A DNA stretch of 64,000 nucleotides, from positions 744,001 through 808,000 of the forward strand of contig NZ_CP012371.1 of the NCBI RefSeq assembly GCF_000619905.2, read 5' to 3'. Both the position numbers and the translations under genes were made by a program. The notes under the pieces were generated by a model, which did not search any database, was not told where the DNA came from, and saw nothing but the letters and a program-made list of their open reading frames with translations. The DNA comes from Nitrosospira briensis C-128 (GTDB lineage Bacteria > Pseudomonadota > Gammaproteobacteria > Burkholderiales > Nitrosomonadaceae). Numbering within the stretch: the stretch's first letter is position 1; each line of letters starts with the position of its first letter. Positions 56,975 through 64,000 of the stretch are shown here, in pieces.

Positions 56975-57250
56975 AAGAAGTCCTGTTTTTCTGATTTTAG
57001 TTTCTTCGACATCCGGGAATCTACGTCCCGTCATAGCGTGGCGCTCCGCTATTCGAGTAAAAATGATGAACTCTTCAATTTGAGAAGCGGGACATGAAAA
57101 CAGCTATAAATTGGCAATAACGCAGTTCGCATTATGGTTTTTCGAGAGCAAACGACTTTAATCCTTTATAATACCGGAAAAGTTGCCGGAAACGCCGTTC
57201 TGGTTTATTCTTTGCGCCCCTTGCCGGTTCCGGCGGGTGATTTTGTATTC

Positions 57251-57342
57251 GGAGAGATGGCCGAGTGGTTTAAGGTACACGCCTGGAAAGCGTGCGTACG
57301 GCTCAAACCGTACCGAGGGTTCGAATCCCTCTCTCTCCGCCA
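57251..57342 (+). tRNA. tRNA-Ser(GGA)
   Basis: A complete class II tRNA. The acceptor stem ggagaga pairs with tctctcc (57332-57338), followed by discriminator g and encoded CCA. The anticodon stem-loop is cacgc ctggaaa gcgtg with anticodon GGA at 57285-57287 (reads UCC/UCU). A long variable arm (gtacggctcaaaccgtac) and a T loop ggttcgaatcc are present. Its 3' end serves as the attachment site of the island that follows. Confidence 0.98.
57329..57342 (+). repeat. Attachment site attL in tRNA-Ser 3' end
   Basis: The last 14 bases of the tRNA gene, ctctctctccgcca, recur exactly at 63680-63693. tRNA 3' ends are classical targets of tyrosine recombinases; the intact copy is kept in the tRNA. Confidence 0.7.
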
Positions 57343-57758
57343 ATTCCATATATAACGTACTGACCGAAAAAGTATTACCTACATTTTCACCCTCATCGTC
57401 GCCGTCTCCATCCTTTAGGAGTTGAAGGATTCTTAGCGCCCTACTGAAGAATCGGTTCTCATTAATCGCGCATGTCTAGAAATCCGCTTTGGTACCTGGA
57501 CCAGTCCTTTAGGCTCTCTGGAAAATAGGAAATCAAATCAAGAACGACGGTGATCAACCAGAGTTTGGTCAATAAACAAAATCAAGACGACAGGATCGAA
57601 GAATACCGCGAGATACCCACATTCCCGGGGTAGTGGGAGATGTCCCAAAAGGTTGGACCGAAAAGCGTTTACGCTTGGTATTTAAAGCACGGATTCTCTG
57701 TCAAGCCAAGCTCTGGATTAAGTACATAAGGGGTTGTGGAAATGCACTCTCTTCTAAA
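57343..57758. other. Non-coding left end of the island
   Basis: About 415 bases without a supported frame, between the tRNA and the stop of the effector gene. A clear terminator was not found. Probably contains integration-related sites (core arm region). Confidence 0.4.
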
Positions 57759-59000
57759 TCAAAGTTGATCCAATACTAGGCTGTTAATCGCAAACTCGTA
57801 TAAAAAGTTGGCGCTCGTGTGGGCAGCATAGGAATGAGCAAAATCAGATTTATCTTCGTCCCCAAAGTCGCAAACCGATTTGATTGCGATACATTTGGGC
57901 CGGGGCTCTGATGCGTATTCCGCGGCCGTGAAAATAGCGTAGCTTTCCATTTCTATGCCCACCAAATTTTTGTGGTGGCCACGGACATCATCAACCATTG
58001 TCGTGGCTTGGAGAACAGATGCTCCACTAGCCATTGCATCGATCAACACTCTCGGCGGGGTATTTGGTTTTTCGCCTGGAAATTGTTCGTGAATTCTAGC
58101 CAATAATCCAGGCATTTCCGCCACTGTTCGAGCTGCCACTCGCAAGGGTTCATCCAACCTCCATTGGTAAGCAGCAGGAACGAATCTTATCGAGTCCGAT
58201 CGACTGTGCTTAATCCATTTCCCTCCGCCCCAATCAAAGCACGGGTCTGCTATGAGAATGTCTCCCATCTCTGTTTTTGTTCTTACTCCAGCGCAGATTC
58301 CAGCCACGGCCACAAAACGCGGCCTAAAACTATTGATAAGCTTACTAGCTGTAACTGCAGCCGCTGGCATACCCATGCGAGGCGCGGATGTGGCAACAAC
58401 ACTTACCTCCCCTTTGGGGCCGACAAAGCACCCCTTGTAGTACTGTGTGTGATCATGCTCGACCTGGATTCTCGACCAACTTCCATCTAGTTTCAAAATA
58501 CTGGCAAGCTCTTCGCCTTCCAATGCAACGAAGATTGCAAGGTCGTAGTGATAGGTACTTCCGTCACTGACATACGGCGGGTGCGAGGATTTTTGCAAAT
58601 ATGTAATTGCTTCTCGAAGTGGAGTTTTCCATTCCCCATCTCTGTGCGAAAATCTAAGTAATTTCCAAAGAGGCGAAGAAAATTCTTTGGAAGCAATTGC
58701 GACGCCATCTTCGTGAGCAGTAAACCCAAAAAGGTAGGCCGGTTCTTTTGCCTTATGATTCTGTTTTATGAAGTTGAGCACATCTAGTCCGGCACCTACG
58801 ACCACCCTATCTTCAGGGCGGGGGGGCAGATTAATATCAAGGATTACTAAGTCGAAACGGGTCTTCATAATTGCCCGTTTTGCAGCGATAACATTTGTCA
58901 CGTATTCGATATCGTGACTCGATACGCCAGGCACGGAAAGCACAGTCTCGGCGATGACGCGACTTTTCTCGCGATCATCATCCACCAACAATATCTTCAT
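57759..59000 (-). CDS. dtcC: Detocs effector: receiver-nucleosidase fusion
   Basis: A 413-residue response regulator with an enzymatic output. Residues 1-~125 are a receiver domain: acidic pocket DDD at 7-9, phosphoacceptor Asp55 in LVILDINLP, and Thr in FGFTAHEDG. Residues ~155-405 are a phosphorylase/nucleosidase (PNP/MTAN) domain: YDLAIFVALEGEELASIL, APRMGMPAAAVTASKLINSF, AVAGICAGV, catalytic GIEMES (Glu350/Glu352) and SVCDFGDEDKSD (Asp378). In Detocs this domain cleaves the N-glycosidic bond of ATP, giving adenine and ribose triphosphate, so infected cells run out of energy. It overlaps dtcB by four bases. Phosphotransfer from DtcA would trigger it. Confidence 0.93.
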   Translation of the reverse strand: MKILLVDDDREKSRVIAETVLSVPGVSSHDIEYVTNVIAAKRAIMKTRFDLVILDINLPPRPEDRVVVGAGLDVLNFIKQNHKAKEPAYLFGFTAHEDGVAIASKEFSSPLWKLLRFSHRDGEWKTPLREAITYLQKSSHPPYVSDGSTYHYDLAIFVALEGEELASILKLDGSWSRIQVEHDHTQYYKGCFVGPKGEVSVVATSAPRMGMPAAAVTASKLINSFRPRFVAVAGICAGVRTKTEMGDILIADPCFDWGGGKWIKHSRSDSIRFVPAAYQWRLDEPLRVAARTVAEMPGLLARIHEQFPGEKPNTPPRVLIDAMASGASVLQATTMVDDVRGHHKNLVGIEMESYAIFTAAEYASEPRPKCIAIKSVCDFGDEDKSDFAHSYAAHTSANFLYEFAINSLVLDQL

Positions 59001-59479
59001 AAATGCTCACTCTTAGATAGCGCGATACGTACTAATCTTCTAAGTTCTGTTTGCCAATTCATTCCGCTTTGGTCGTAATAAACACTGCCAACGAACAGAT
59101 TGGGAAAATTCCTTTCACATCTACAGGTGATTTCAGAAAGACTTATTTCTTCGTCACCTTCTCCAAATGTCTCAAGTTGAGTAACGACAACAATCTGTGC
59201 AGAGAGCGATTTGTGGTTCATTTTGCACATCAAATCGTATCCCCCGAGGGGGCGGAGCCGCCCCTCTCTAGAATTTGGTTTGCGATCAAAAGTCGGAAGT
59301 GTCATGTCCAAAATAATAAGATCTGGTTTTGTTTCAGATATTGCACGAATCGCGCTTTGAAAACTCCCAGAGATAGTCGCAGGTGGAAGAAATGGAAAAT
59401 CTTTAGCCAAAAAAGAAGAAATGTTCGTTGCTTTTAATGCACTGTCCTCAACAATGAGGGCTTTTTTAATCATCTCCAA
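58997..59479 (-). CDS. dtcB: Detocs stand-alone receiver (phosphate sink)
   Basis: A 160-residue single receiver domain: ALIVEDS (acidic pair Glu11-Asp12) and phosphoacceptor Asp58 in LIILDMTLP. It then has an unusual long loop RKPNSREGRLRPLGGYDLMC and QIVVVTQLETFGEG with the switch Thr. No output domain follows. In Detocs the lone receiver takes phosphate from the kinase and acts as a buffer against accidental firing of the effector. It overlaps dtcA by ten bases and dtcC by four, so the three proteins are made from one transcript at linked rates. Family resemblance alone would only give 'response regulator'; context makes it DtcB. Confidence 0.9.
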   Translation of the reverse strand: MEMIKKALIVEDSALKATNISSFLAKDFPFLPPATISGSFQSAIRAISETKPDLIILDMTLPTFDRKPNSREGRLRPLGGYDLMCKMNHKSLSAQIVVVTQLETFGEGDEEISLSEITCRCERNFPNLFVGSVYYDQSGMNWQTELRRLVRIALSKSEHL

Positions 59480-62400
59480 AGCCCTTGCAATGATAATTTA
59501 ACAATAAATTCTCGCTTATCAGTCACGAACAACTCAAGTCCATGGGTAACTCTGAGGTCAAATTCGGCGATTCTCCAAACCTTGGACAGTCCCGACCCCC
59601 CCTCTTTTCTTGCCATCTTAAGGGCCGAATCTCCTTCGTATTTGCTCATGGCCTCAAAGGCGCGCTCCCGCCGCTCATTAAGTGAAACTTCCTTCCCTAA
59701 GTGGCTCTTGCACTCGAAAATCAAAGATTCACCACATCGCCCAGCTGAAAGGAAAACCTTAGGTTTTTGTTCACCTAGCCCGCTATGGAAAATGATGTTT
59801 TGCAACAGAACAAAAAGAATCTCGCACAATCCATCCAACATTTTTCCATTAATCTTTTCAGTTATGGAAAGATCTAAGATTGGTTCGATCGGGTTTTTTA
59901 CATAGCAATTTGCTATTTGCTGAAGTGCAACATGGGTTGCAACTTCTATCTCAAATGGATCTCTGGATAAATCGGTGGGGCGCTGGAACCACTCTGCCAC
60001 GTCTTCGATCGCGACTTGAAATCCTGTCCGTGCCTTGGCGATGGAGTCAATAAAGGGAGTTACGCTGGAGTGCGCAATTTTTGATTCAATGCCTTTAACT
60101 AGATTATCAAATGCCATACCGATTTGTTTAGCGGCACTATTAAGCAAATCATCTCTGATGGTATCCAAAGACCGCGTCGTCAAACTCCAGCAATGGCTAA
60201 TTAATCGATCTGAAAGATCATTTAAAGTAGTATTTGGGGTCGTGGCCTCCATTAAGACCTGAAATTCGGTTGAGGTGGTGGTAAAGTCAAACATGCCTAC
60301 CATACTGCCTGGCAAGCGTATATGTAGCTTTTCCTTCAAATAACCATTAATAATTTCCTCAAATCGCTGGGTAAATTTAGCAAGCAATTTCTGCAGAAGG
60401 TCACGATTTGTCGCGCTAAGGCTCGCCAACTTTTGCGCCCACACCGGCGGCAAAATGTAGTCTCCGTTATCCTTGAGACACAACAAATCCTCGCTGATTA
60501 ATGGACTTCTTAAATGCCCTTCGAAAGCTCCATGCCTAATCGAGGTACTGACATGGGTATCCAATCCATAGGCCGGATTTAAAGCGAACTCTGTTGCGGC
60601 TTCCAAAAGCATTGCGTTGAAAAGTCCTTCGAGTTCAGAGGCTGGAAGCTTCAAATCCTTGAATTCTGGATGTGCTTTGCTACCTAGCATCTTACTTAAG
60701 CGCTTGGAAAGCTTTTCCGCCTGATACGTCAAGGAGGGCGAGTCTAATAATTTCTGATATCGGGTTAATGAGTCGCGTAGCGTTGCATCCAACGCCTCCC
60801 GTACACCTGCCTCATCAACATAAATCTTGCTGGTCTGCATTTTAGTCAGCAAGTTCGCAACCTCGAGGCCTCTAGTTAACACACGAATCTCTGCTTGGTA
60901 AGATGTCAAGTTTGGCGGATCTAGCTGCAGGAGCAATTGGCAAACGGCGATTCTCTCAATGTCAATTTCTTCGACAGTGTCAAAACAGGTCGCGTCGTCA
61001 AGTGTTCTAGGCACGCACACATAACGAAGAAAATAAATTAACCGAGCTGGACTGTACTTTCCAACGCACTTAGCCAATTCGCTTGGTTTGATAACCCCCT
61101 CTGCGGCGAGCACATTTTCGTAAATATTGGACAAATCGCGCTCTACTTTTGCGCTCCCGTGTCTGATCGCAAGACTGAGAAGAATAGCCAAATCCATAGA
61201 GCCACTATACTGGGGATGATTTACGTAATCTTTGGCCAAACTCTCCAATGGATATGATTGAGCAGCAGATGGGATTTGCAGGATTTGATCAATTGCTAGT
61301 TGAACTGATTTATAGAGCTCGCCAGCAGCGTTATAAACATCGAAGAGATTGCGCTTTGCACTATTCGAAACGAAATCTATTTCAGCGCCGCTAGCCAACT
61401 GGTAACTCGAAATCGCTTCGTTGAAATCGCCTTTATGAAAATAAATGTATCCAACATACATCGCTTTTCGATAAGGAGGAAGCCGCAGGAACTCTTGGTT
61501 TAAAATCGAATAATTTCCTGTTGTTACTGCCTCCCGCAATCTTAAAGCAGAAGAGTTCGGGTGCGCGTTCAACAACTGATCAAGCCACTTGTTTTCGCCC
61601 GAGATCCTATCAAGGGCCGATATACTCCAAGGATTATTAAGTGAGCTACTAAGTGCTGCGCCCAGAGCCAATTCGCTCGAACCGCCCGAAACGATATAGT
61701 TCTGATCCCTTTCGAGAAAGGCGGCAACCTGAAAAGTAAACGACAGGGACGGGCAGAGCACAGCCACTTTCTTTAGGCTTTGTCGGCTTTGCGGGGCCTC
61801 TGGAGCCATGGATAAAACGTCATACATTAGAGCGATGGCCTGCTGGCGAAGGCCCGGTCTTCCGTCAACTCGTGGTCGTTGTCCCGTAAATGCGTAAGCC
61901 CGGGCTACGAGCTCTAAGGATTCGCAATTGGAATTGATAACGTCCTCGTAGCGACCTTCCGTATACGCATCAGCAAATCCCAGCACATCATTTGCCTGAG
62001 GGACGTATCCGTCACGCAACACCATGAGTATCCGCCGAAGCGTACTATCTCCAGTACTTTCTACTTGCTGAATTGCTGAAACAAGAATTCGTCTTCCCCC
62101 TTCTCCAGATTTAATACAATATCGCAAAGACATCGCTATAAATGTCTCGAATCGATCGATCACGGGGTGTGTTTCCTCCACCCAGATTGGCTGCCCTGGG
62201 TCTTCTATGTCTATAAGTCTATTAGGTAACCAGTGGAGAAGAACGTAGTCACGTACCCATTTAACATCTAACACATCGGAAGCCTCCTGCTCAAACCCAG
62301 TATAGGAGATGTTATCTTCAGCCCTTAAACTAAGGAAATAGACAATCCATGCGATAAATCGATTAATCCCCTCAGTGCTTACAAATTCTTCGAGGAAGCT

Positions 62401-62907
62401 CTTTTGAGGCTGCAACCCTTTTGTTGCTTGTAGTAACTGAAGTCGATTCCCGATAAGCCAGATAGAGAATCCATATGTCTCTTGAATCTCATCTATCACC
62501 CGTTCAGCCTGATCATAGTCTCCACCAAGTATAGCGTCGTAGTATTTATCCCTCTGTTTGACAAAAGCGCCTAACGCTTCTACATAGTGTGTAAGCACGG
62601 AAGCGCACCACATCAGCTCACCTTCAGTTGAGGTATAACTTAGCGTGGGTTTACGTGTAATCGCGGCCATCGACATCGGGAAAGCCACTGGCGCCAATAA
62701 CGTCTCATAAAGCGGCGTTTGACTTAGCTGCTTGGCTATTGAAGGGAACTGCTCGGGATTCACCATTGCCCTTGCTTGGGATAGGCCTGCCCGAAGATTC
62801 TTGGCGCCATGAAGTTTTCTGATAAATAGCTGTGGCGTAACCTTTCGGGAGGCAATATTCGTTTTTTGTTTTTTCGTTGGCATATTTACCTGAGTTTCAC
62901 GGCACAA
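59470..62907 (-). CDS. dtcA: Detocs sensor kinase-like protein
   Basis: A 1145-residue cytosolic protein. The long N-terminal part is helical, and TPR-like segments are visible at about residues 470-560 (YRKAMYVGYIYFHKGDFNEA, then AKRNLFDVYNAAGELYKSVQ). The C-terminal ~150 residues form a GHKL ATPase: N-box LCEILFVLLQNIIFHSG (~1030-1046) and G-box RKEGGSGLSKVWRIAEFD (~1100-1117). I could not place the phosphorylated His with confidence; ISHCWSLTTRSLD (~925) is a candidate. In Detocs, DtcA senses infection and phosphorylates DtcB and DtcC. No transmembrane helix, which fits an intracellular trigger. First gene of the three-gene unit; its start at ATG 62907 lacks a strong ribosome binding site, and ATG 62880 (MPTKKQK) is an alternative. 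Confidence 0.9.
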   Translation of the reverse strand: MCRETQVNMPTKKQKTNIASRKVTPQLFIRKLHGAKNLRAGLSQARAMVNPEQFPSIAKQLSQTPLYETLLAPVAFPMSMAAITRKPTLSYTSTEGELMWCASVLTHYVEALGAFVKQRDKYYDAILGGDYDQAERVIDEIQETYGFSIWLIGNRLQLLQATKGLQPQKSFLEEFVSTEGINRFIAWIVYFLSLRAEDNISYTGFEQEASDVLDVKWVRDYVLLHWLPNRLIDIEDPGQPIWVEETHPVIDRFETFIAMSLRYCIKSGEGGRRILVSAIQQVESTGDSTLRRILMVLRDGYVPQANDVLGFADAYTEGRYEDVINSNCESLELVARAYAFTGQRPRVDGRPGLRQQAIALMYDVLSMAPEAPQSRQSLKKVAVLCPSLSFTFQVAAFLERDQNYIVSGGSSELALGAALSSSLNNPWSISALDRISGENKWLDQLLNAHPNSSALRLREAVTTGNYSILNQEFLRLPPYRKAMYVGYIYFHKGDFNEAISSYQLASGAEIDFVSNSAKRNLFDVYNAAGELYKSVQLAIDQILQIPSAAQSYPLESLAKDYVNHPQYSGSMDLAILLSLAIRHGSAKVERDLSNIYENVLAAEGVIKPSELAKCVGKYSPARLIYFLRYVCVPRTLDDATCFDTVEEIDIERIAVCQLLLQLDPPNLTSYQAEIRVLTRGLEVANLLTKMQTSKIYVDEAGVREALDATLRDSLTRYQKLLDSPSLTYQAEKLSKRLSKMLGSKAHPEFKDLKLPASELEGLFNAMLLEAATEFALNPAYGLDTHVSTSIRHGAFEGHLRSPLISEDLLCLKDNGDYILPPVWAQKLASLSATNRDLLQKLLAKFTQRFEEIINGYLKEKLHIRLPGSMVGMFDFTTTSTEFQVLMEATTPNTTLNDLSDRLISHCWSLTTRSLDTIRDDLLNSAAKQIGMAFDNLVKGIESKIAHSSVTPFIDSIAKARTGFQVAIEDVAEWFQRPTDLSRDPFEIEVATHVALQQIANCYVKNPIEPILDLSITEKINGKMLDGLCEILFVLLQNIIFHSGLGEQKPKVFLSAGRCGESLIFECKSHLGKEVSLNERRERAFEAMSKYEGDSALKMARKEGGSGLSKVWRIAEFDLRVTHGLELFVTDKREFIVKLSLQGLWR

Positions 62908-63195
62908 AACACGAAAGGATACACCTTTGGGACCGGCAGTATCGACTCGAGCACAGCCAAATTAATTGAAGTAGCTATAATAAAGTCGCCGCCTCTAATA
63001 CAGCAGTTGGCCTCGGTACGTGGGCAAGGCTGTTCCATGAGATCTAATGTTTCGTCTCCCCAACGTTCCAGAAATTTTTATGACTATGTTTCCCTCTACT
63101 TCACCAGGACCTAAACCGAGGTGCGCACCTATGGAGGAATTTGATCGCAAGCAGCTTATTTATCACAAAGGATTTTTTTCCAAATAGAGGGCCAT
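62908..63195. other. Upstream region of dtcABC
   Basis: About 290 bases, presumably with the promoter of the defence operon and of the small ORFs on the other strand. No operator could be recognised. Confidence 0.4.
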
Positions 63196-63306
63196 ATGGA
63201 TGTGGTAATTATGGACGACGAGTTTTATGAGCAACTGCTCCCCGGGGCCACCTATCAACGGCGGCGACGCCTTATGCAAGCAGGTTACGGGGTTGCTGGA
63301 TGGTGA
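63196..63306 (+). CDS. Small ORF in island, 36 aa
   Basis: ATG at 63196 with ribosome binding site agagg (5 bases before). It encodes MDVVIMDDEFYEQLLPGATY then QRRRRLMQAGYGVAGW: an acidic half followed by a basic one. The start has context, and the stop lies 9 bases before the next ORF. No family recognised; could be a small DNA-binding or regulatory protein of the element. Confidence 0.35.
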   Translation: MDVVIMDDEFYEQLLPGATYQRRRRLMQAGYGVAGW

Positions 63307-63315
63307 TGACGTGAC

Positions 63316-63513
63316 ATGGATCAAGCGAATAAACCAAACCGGTTTTTTGCGGTTTCAGAACTTTTGGCTTTGGTGTTGTGTAAGGTTAGGGAAACTGAAA
63401 ATCCAGCCCGTGATGAACAAAAAGTGATAATCGATTGGGCGAAGGCAATCAGAGAGGCGGTGAGGCGGGAGCGAATCGTCGGGCTAGACCCTCACAGCCA
63501 CTTCTTTTACTGA
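63316..63513 (+). CDS. Small ORF in island, 65 aa
   Basis: MDQANKPNRFFAVSELLALV at the start and IIDWAKAIREAVRRERIVGL near the end give a protein-like, charged helical sequence with no membrane segment. It follows the 36-aa ORF closely on the same strand, opposite to dtcA. This could be an integration accessory factor or an unrelated phage-type gene; I do not recognise it. The end FFY may reflect truncation near the island boundary. Confidence 0.4.
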   Translation: MDQANKPNRFFAVSELLALVLCKVRETENPARDEQKVIIDWAKAIREAVRRERIVGLDPHSHFFY

Positions 63514-64000
63514 ATCTAGACATTCGTCGTCGCATTTCTACCCACGTTTCTACCTATATTCGAGACTGGGATAGTATGAGACAACTTGCAACGCGTCAAG
63601 ACAGCGAACGGCGTAAAAGCTAGCAGTGATGCTGGTTTACGAGACTGGTTGGGATATGACAGGACAGCAGTCTGGAGGACTCTCTCTCCGCCACAAGTCA
63701 TAGGAATGGAATTTGCTGTGTTTAAGAACAATGCCGGACACATGTCAGCTTCACGGGTATTCTAACCAGCAATAGAAGAACACGTTGCCCCACTCCGCGA
63801 GTTTTTTCCGTCATTCGCAATCTTTAACCTTTGAGCATCATCCCGCGAGAAACACTCTCGCACTATTCTCAGGGTCCTTAAAGACTTTTCAATTGGTTGC
63901 GATTGGTTGCGAGTTAAGATTAACTCGATTTGCTGATGGGCTCAGCAGAGCTATCGCGAGACGGACGACTATAGCTCATCTGGCGTTTTCTTTAGACTTT
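63514..64000. other. Island right end and flank
   Basis: The island ends at 63693 with the attachment repeat. Beyond it no gene is supported. Small structures: hairpin gcgaga/tctcgc (63845-63861), a direct repeat attggttgcg x2 (63892-63911) and the palindrome cgagttaa-ga-ttaactcg (63910-63927), which may be an operator of a gene beyond the window. Confidence 0.4.
63680..63693 (+). repeat. Attachment site attR
   Basis: ctctctctccgcca, identical to the last 14 bases of tRNA-Ser(GGA); the sequence on either side differs from the tRNA. This is the boundary copy of a tRNA-targeting integration. Confidence 0.65.

Larger units (their letters stand above)
57329..63693. mobile_element. tRNA-Ser-borne mini genomic island with Detocs
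   Basis: A 6.4-kb segment bounded by a 14-bp direct repeat of the tRNA-Ser 3' end. It carries three overlapping minus-strand defence genes (dtcA, dtcB, dtcC) and two small ORFs near its right end. The sequence looks visibly more A+T-rich than the flanking core genes, consistent with recent acquisition. No integrase, excisionase or plasmid gene is recognisable inside, so it is non-autonomous: moved by an integrase acting in trans, or a deleted remnant of a larger element. Confidence 0.68.

Noticed and set aside
57329-63693. Prophage
   Set aside because: No capsid, terminase, tail, integrase or lysis gene; only defence genes and two small ORFs.

Overview
The window looks like chromosome from an ammonia-oxidising betaproteobacterium of the Nitrosomonadaceae, most likely Nitrosospira or a close relative. 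This is an inference from gene content: PEP synthase with its regulator, phosphoketolase plus acetate kinase, UbiJ/UbiB, PotABCD, a PEP-CTERM-tagged dehydrogenase, a small c-type cytochrome, and many short palindromic repeats. No 16S or amo gene is present to prove it.

Region by region. 0.3-7 kb: a YegP-like protein, small hypotheticals, a divergent cis-prenyltransferase beside ppsA, ppsR in the opposite direction, and a histidine kinase whose 5' end lies in a dead IS6-like element. 7-8 kb is a scar zone with an integrase remnant. 8.4-12 kb: xfp-ackA. 12.4-15.5 kb: Tim44-like protein, ubiJ and ubiB. 15.9-19.8 kb: potABCD. 20-33 kb: a 2Fe-2S protein, an alpha/beta hydrolase, a crystallin-like exported protein, a large GT51/transpeptidase protein, a CruF-like carotenoid protein, cytochrome c, a penicillin-acylase family protein, a frameshifted PQQ-type sugar dehydrogenase and a CBS protein. 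33.6-42.5 kb: a KGG-repeat stress protein, a squalene/phytoene synthase, a BT1-like transporter, a secreted nuclease, dinB and a YbbP-type permease. 43.2-52.2 kb: a guanidine-utilisation operon. 52.4-57 kb: O-methyltransferase, rnk, an alginate-export-like porin and apt. 57.25-63.7 kb: tRNA-Ser(GGA) followed by a 6.4-kb defence mini-island.

Two systems stand out. First, the 'urea amidolyase' operon (permease, two DUF1989 proteins, biotin carboxylase, allophanate hydrolase) is preceded by a clear guanidine-I (ykkC) riboswitch. It is therefore best read as guanidine import, carboxylation, carboxyguanidine deimination and allophanate hydrolysis, releasing ammonia, which in an ammonia oxidiser would be an energy substrate. 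Second, the island between the tRNA-Ser 3' end and a 14-bp copy of that end carries three overlapping genes: a large TPR-like protein with a GHKL ATPase domain, a lone receiver, and a receiver fused to a nucleosidase-family (PNP) domain. This is the architecture of the Detocs antiphage two-component system, in which the effector destroys ATP.

Mobile debris is common: an IS6-derived remnant, an IS110 fragment, a tyrosine-recombinase remnant that has lost its catalytic tyrosine, two copies of a 161-164-bp inverted-repeat element placed right after stop codons, and a cluster of GC-rich palindromes that duplicated together with the 3' tail of the allophanate hydrolase gene.
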